NCBI GenBank assembly: GCA_029550525.1
Contig: JAKPHF010000033.1
Span: 1 to 64,000, forward strand
Direction of reading: 5' to 3'
Source of the DNA: Planctomycetota bacterium
GTDB taxonomy: Bacteria; Planctomycetota; Phycisphaerae; UBA1845; PWPN01
Length of the DNA stretch: 64,000 bases
A program made the translations under genes and the position numbers. The notes beneath the pieces were generated by a model. The model did no database searches and was not told the DNA's origin. It worked only from the letters and a program-made list of their open reading frames with translations. Below are positions 60,657 to 64,000 of the stretch, piece after piece (positions within the stretch are counted from its first letter, which is position 1; each line of letters starts with the position of its first letter).

Positions 60657-60855
60657 CAGCGTCACTCCTGTGAAAGTAGCTTTCGCTTCCCGGACAGTGT
60701 AGGCGCAATTCCTCGTCCCCGGCCGGCGGCGTCTGCGGTGGGGCGGGTTCGGCGAGCCGGCTTAGACGAGCCGAATTGCCGGGGCGCTCTTCCCCGAGCC
60801 TTACCGGCACTGAGTGTACCTTCGGTTGGGCACATGCCCGCGCTCGCAGATCGGT

Positions 60856-60883
60856 TTGGCGCCGTCCCGGGGGGTGATACAAT
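60856..60883 (+). promoter_or_regulatory. Promoter of argD-argF
   Basis: -35 TTGGCG (60856-60861), 16-bp spacer, -10 TACAAT (60878-60883), about 53 bases before the argD start. No ARG-box-like palindrome noticed. Confidence 0.45.
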
Positions 60884-60935
60884 GCCCGTTTCGGCTCTGG
60901 AATACCGCGCGGGTGCACCGCTCGAGGAGTGGATC

Positions 60936-62135
60936 ATGACAACTCAGGAAGTATTAGATCAGTACGGCCGGTGCGTGATCGGAAATTACGGGCGCTTGCC
61001 CGTGGTGATCACCCGGGCCAGCGGCTCGCAGATGTGGGACCTCGACGGGAAGCGCTACCTGGACCTGTTTCCGGGCTGGGGCTGCAGCCTCCTGGGGCAC
61101 TGTCACCCGCGCGTAGTCGAAGCCATTCGCGAGCAGGCCGGCCGCATCATCCACGTGGATAACACGTTCTACACCGTCGAGCAGGGTCGGCTCGCCGAGA
61201 TCATCAGCGAACGCAGCTTCGGCGGGAAGTGCTTTTTCTGTAACAGCGGGGCGGAGGCCAACGAAGCCGCCATCAAGCTCGCCCGCAAGCACGCCGGTCC
61301 GGGCCGTTACAAGATCATCACCATGGAGCGGAGCTTCCACGGCCGTACGTTCGGGGCCATGTCCGCCACCGCCCAGTCCAAGACGCAGCAGGGCTTTGAT
61401 CCGCTCGTGCCCGGGTTCGTGTACGTGCCGTTCAACAACATCGATGCCGTGGCCAAAGCCATCACCAACGAAACCGCGGCCATCATGCTCGAGCCCATCC
61501 AGGGCGAGGGCGGCGTGAACGTGCCCGATGACAATTATCTGGCCTCGCTGCGCGAGCTCTGCGACGAGCATAATCTGCTGCTCATCTTCGACGAGGTTCA
61601 GACGGGCTGCGGCCGGACCGGCACGTGGTTCGGCTACCAGAACTGGGGCGTCGAGCCCGACATCATGACGCTGGCCAAGGCGCTGGGCGGCGGGGCTCCC
61701 ATCGGGGCCATGGTGGCCAAGCCCGACGTGGCCAAGACGCTCACCGTCGGCTCGCACGCGAGCACGTTCGGAGCCAATCCGCTGGTGGTGGCGGCGGCCA
61801 TCGCCATGTTCGAGACCATCGAACAGGAAAACCTGCTTGAGCGGGTCAAGCAGATATCGGATTACATCATGGCCAAGGCTCGCACGCTGGCTCAGCAGTT
61901 CGGTTTCGTCGAGCAGGTGCGGGGCAAGGGGCTGATGATCGGGATCGAGCTGTCGCTGCCGGGTGCGCCGATCGTGGCGGCGGCTCTCGAACGCGGACTG
62001 CGGGTCAACTGCACACAGTCGACCATTTTGCGGCTGTTGCCCGCGATGACCATCACCGAAGCGGAAGTGGACGAGGCTTTTGACATCCTGGCGGTCGCCA
62101 TGCAGGAGACCGAGAGCAAGCTGGTGAGCTCATGA
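60936..62135 (+). CDS. argD: Acetylornithine aminotransferase
   Basis: A 399-residue class III PLP aminotransferase converting N-acetylglutamate semialdehyde to N-acetylornithine. Blocks: DLDGKRYLDLFPGWGCSLLGH, FFCNSGAEANEAAIKLARKH, FHGRTFGAMSATAQSKTQ, EPIQGEGGVNV, FDEVQTGCGRTG, and the PLP Lys in MTLAKALGGGAPIGAM. Separating ArgD from other class III members relies on the neighbour: the stop overlaps the argF start (ATGA). GAGGAG lies 7 bases before the ATG. Confidence 0.93.
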   Translation: MTTQEVLDQYGRCVIGNYGRLPVVITRASGSQMWDLDGKRYLDLFPGWGCSLLGHCHPRVVEAIREQAGRIIHVDNTFYTVEQGRLAEIISERSFGGKCFFCNSGAEANEAAIKLARKHAGPGRYKIITMERSFHGRTFGAMSATAQSKTQQGFDPLVPGFVYVPFNNIDAVAKAITNETAAIMLEPIQGEGGVNVPDDNYLASLRELCDEHNLLLIFDEVQTGCGRTGTWFGYQNWGVEPDIMTLAKALGGGAPIGAMVAKPDVAKTLTVGSHASTFGANPLVVAAAIAMFETIEQENLLERVKQISDYIMAKARTLAQQFGFVEQVRGKGLMIGIELSLPGAPIVAAALERGLRVNCTQSTILRLLPAMTITEAEVDEAFDILAVAMQETESKLVSS

Positions 62136-63091
62136 ACACGCAAATCCCCGAAGAACTGCGGTCGATGCGGCATTTCCTCTCCATCACCGAGACGCCGGCC
62201 AACGTGTTGAACGCGCTGGTGGACTTCTCCATCGTCCGCAAGCAGCAATTCAGACGCGGTGAACTGACCCCGGCCTTCCAGGGCCGTATCCTGGCCATGA
62301 TCTTCCAGAAGTCGTCGCTGCGGACGCGTCTGGGCTTCGAAGCAGCCATGGCCCAGTTGGGTGGACACGCCATCAATCTCGAGGATCATCAGATCGGGCT
62401 GACCCGGCGCGAGTCGCCTCGCGACGTGGCCCGAGTCATTTCCTCCATGGCTGACGTGATCATGGCCCGCGTGTACGCGCATCAGTCGGTGGTCGAGCTG
62501 GCCGCCAACGCCACCGTGCCGGTGATCAACGGATTGAGCGACTGGGCCCACCCGTGCCAGGCCGTCGCCGACCTCATGACTATTAAGGAACACTTCGGCC
62601 GGCTTGCGGGGTTGCGGATGGCCTTCATCGGCGACGCGAACAACGTCGCCCGATCGCTCCTGAACGCATGCGTCAAGTCGGGCATGTCGTTCGCCATCGC
62701 CTCGCCCGAGGGATATCAGCTCGATCCGGGCGTGGTCCAGCATGCTCGCGGTGCGTCGGCTCAGTCGGGGATCGAAATCCTGACCTGCCACGATCCGGCC
62801 GAAGCCGCCGCCGGCGCCGACGTGGTCTACACGGACGTGTGGACGAGCATGGGCCAGGAAGCCGAGCAGGCTGAGCGTGAAAAGGCCTTCGCCGCTTTCC
62901 AGGTGAACGCCGAGCTCATGCGGCGGGCCAAGCCGACGGCGGTGGCCATGCACTGCCTGCCCGCCCACCGCGGGAGCGAAATCACCGACGAAGTCATCGA
63001 CGGTCCGCAATCGGTCATCTTTGAGCAGGCCGAGAACCGGCTGCATTCTCAGCGGGCCCTGTTGGAAGTGCTGCTCAGCCGAAAGAAGTGA
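62132..63091 (+). CDS. argF: Ornithine carbamoyltransferase
   Basis: A 319-residue enzyme making citrulline from ornithine and carbamoyl phosphate. The carbamoyl-phosphate loop is KSSLRTRLGFE (family S-x-R-T-R), with VINGLSDWAHPCQAVADLMTI and the ornithine-side HCLPAHRGSEI (normally HCLPA with the catalytic Cys), then DGPQSVIFEQAENRLHSQRALL. Translationally coupled to argD through the ATGA overlap. Confidence 0.96.
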   Translation: MNTQIPEELRSMRHFLSITETPANVLNALVDFSIVRKQQFRRGELTPAFQGRILAMIFQKSSLRTRLGFEAAMAQLGGHAINLEDHQIGLTRRESPRDVARVISSMADVIMARVYAHQSVVELAANATVPVINGLSDWAHPCQAVADLMTIKEHFGRLAGLRMAFIGDANNVARSLLNACVKSGMSFAIASPEGYQLDPGVVQHARGASAQSGIEILTCHDPAEAAAGADVVYTDVWTSMGQEAEQAEREKAFAAFQVNAELMRRAKPTAVAMHCLPAHRGSEITDEVIDGPQSVIFEQAENRLHSQRALLEVLLSRKK

Positions 63092-63109
63092 GACGTGGGA
63101 GGTGAGAGG
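63089..63109. repeat. Heptamer tandem repeat (GTGNGAG type)
   Basis: Three units GTGAGAC, GTGGGAG, GTGAGAG beginning at the argF stop codon. Confidence 0.65.
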
Positions 63110-63200
63110 CGAATATGAGGCACATGTGTCCCGGCGATGCGGGACGCAGTGCCCGTGATCGCTTCGCTTCGTGCATCTGACTCATCGTTTCGGAGGACCT

Positions 63201-63932
63201 ATGGCCATTCGACGCAAAGACGGCCGGCGCCCTGCCGAACTTCGCCCCATGGAGATCGTTCGCGGGTATACACGGTCCGCGCCGGGTTCGGTGTTGATCC
63301 GCGCGGGCGACACGGTCGTGCTGTGCACGGCCACGACCGAAGAGGTGGTGCCCGAGTGGAAGAAGGACCAGGGCACGGGTTGGGTGACGGCGGAATACGA
63401 CATGTTGCCCGCGTCGACGGGCACGCGACGCCGCCGCAGCCGGAGCGGCGCGGACGGTCGGGCCACCGAGATTCAGCGGCTCATCGGGCGGGTGCTGCGC
63501 TCGGTGGTGGATTTCAAGCTGCTGGGCGAACGCACCATCTGGCTGGACTGCGACGTTCTGCAGGCCGACGGCGGAACCCGAACCGCCGCGATCAACGGGG
63601 CATATGTGGCCCTGTGCGACGCGGTGGACCGGCTGATGGCCGAGGGCAAGCTGACGTCGTCGCCGATCGCCGAGCCGGTGGCGGCGGTCAGCGTGGGCAA
63701 GGTGGATGGCCGTATCCTCGTCGATCTCGATTACTCTGAAGATGTGCGAGCCGAGGTGGACTTCAACGTGGCCATGACGCGCAGCGGCCAGTATGTCGAA
63801 GTTCAGGGCTCGGCCGAGGGCGGCACGTTTTCGCCCGACGATCTCGACCGCATGCTGCAGGCCGCCCGTCGAGCCATCCGCCGGATCATCGGCATTCAGG
63901 AGGCGGCGCTCGCTCGCAAGCCGCGGCGCTGA
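63201..63932 (+). CDS. rph: Ribonuclease PH
   Basis: A 243-residue phosphorolytic 3'-5' exoribonuclease trimming tRNA 3' ends. RPAELRPMEIVRGYTRSAPGS is the N-terminal RNA-binding part; TGWVTAEYDMLPASTGTR(R), RLIGRVLRSVVDFKLLGERT and WLDCDVLQADGGTRTAAI are the phosphate-binding and catalytic blocks; FNVAMTRSGQYVEVQGSAEG closes the site. GGAGG is 4 bases upstream of the ATG. Usual family length. Confidence 0.96.
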   Translation: MAIRRKDGRRPAELRPMEIVRGYTRSAPGSVLIRAGDTVVLCTATTEEVVPEWKKDQGTGWVTAEYDMLPASTGTRRRRSRSGADGRATEIQRLIGRVLRSVVDFKLLGERTIWLDCDVLQADGGTRTAAINGAYVALCDAVDRLMAEGKLTSSPIAEPVAAVSVGKVDGRILVDLDYSEDVRAEVDFNVAMTRSGQYVEVQGSAEGGTFSPDDLDRMLQAARRAIRRIIGIQEAALARKPRR

Positions 63933-63935
63933 GAG

Positions 63936-63965
63936 GGGCGGGCGTCCCGTTCGCCTCGAAAGGAG
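63936..63965. repeat. Dispersed G+C repeat (partial)
   Basis: GGCGGGCGTCCCGTTCGCCTC, a partial copy of the 34015 and 21251 element, directly after the rph stop at the end of the window. Confidence 0.5.
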
Positions 63966-64000
63966 TAGAATATCCGGCCGGCTTTGAGTGTAGACTCCGC

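Overview
The window is about 62% GC (by eye) and reads as a chromosomal segment of a free-living heterotrophic planctomycete, most likely Phycisphaerae-like. The reasons are several secreted proteins with VPAP-type PEP-CTERM tails, a GH99/WbsX-like glycosidase, a URO-D-superfamily methyltransferase-like protein, a BlaI/M56 sensor pair, many TPR proteins, and gene order typical of planctomycete assemblies. I see no rRNA, tRNA, CRISPR array, prophage or insertion sequence. Coding density is ordinary, and most long reading frames opposite the real genes are GC-driven shadows.

Layout. 1-4.7 kb: four leftward secreted proteins; three have PEP-CTERM-like anchors and two of these are paralogues. 4.7-8.4 kb: a complete rightward succinate dehydrogenase operon, sdhCAB. 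8.6-9.7 kb: a TPR lipoprotein whose signal peptide carries an in-frame TGA. 10.1-14.2 kb: secreted transglutaminase-like protein, secreted ADP-ribosylglycohydrolase and an epimerase. 14.4-16.4 kb: archease and RtcB RNA ligase. 16.5-20.1 kb: a small membrane protein, a DUF2283 protein, a URO-D-like protein, a frameshifted remnant and a GH99-like enzyme. 20.1-27.2 kb: tandem rhodanese, a Cys-Cys repeat secreted protein, TrpD, galactokinase, nucleoside hydrolase and MnmE. 27.3 kb: a 41-residue Lys/Ala protein with its own promoter, consensus ribosome binding site and terminator. 28.0-32.4 kb: a P-loop protein, then leftward hisD-hisC-hisB. 32.5-36.8 kb: leftward sugar ABC transporter (ATPase, permease) and GH88 hydrolase. 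37.0-41.4 kb: PA14 surface protein, lipoprotein, CBS protein. 41.5-45.0 kb: KDG-kinase-like protein and a DUF4139 protein. 45.3-48.8 kb: hcp, nrfH and nrfA, a nitrite/hydroxylamine reduction block, with an MFS transporter upstream. 50.9-56.3 kb: methyltransferase, polynucleotide-kinase-like protein, peptide deformylase, TPR protein, ribosomal protein S20, TlyA-like methyltransferase, DUF1648 protein. 56.4-59.0 kb: BlaI regulator with paired TACA-N2-TGTA operators and a frameshifted M56 sensor. 59.5-63.9 kb: HDOD protein, small acidic protein, argD-argF and RNase PH.

The metabolic picture is of an organism that makes its own His, Arg and Trp, respires through a B-type succinate dehydrogenase, can reduce nitrite to ammonium and detoxify hydroxylamine/NO, and takes up and breaks down polysaccharide-derived sugars (GH88, GH99-like, KDG kinase, galactokinase).

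The most unusual non-gene structure is a set of short intergenic arrays of 7-bp tandem units (at least eleven loci, several unit sequences), together with hairpin-forming and G+C-rich dispersed repeats that recur in both orientations between genes. Three genes look broken or recoded: the TPR lipoprotein, the M56 sensor and a small conserved protein at 18.5 kb.
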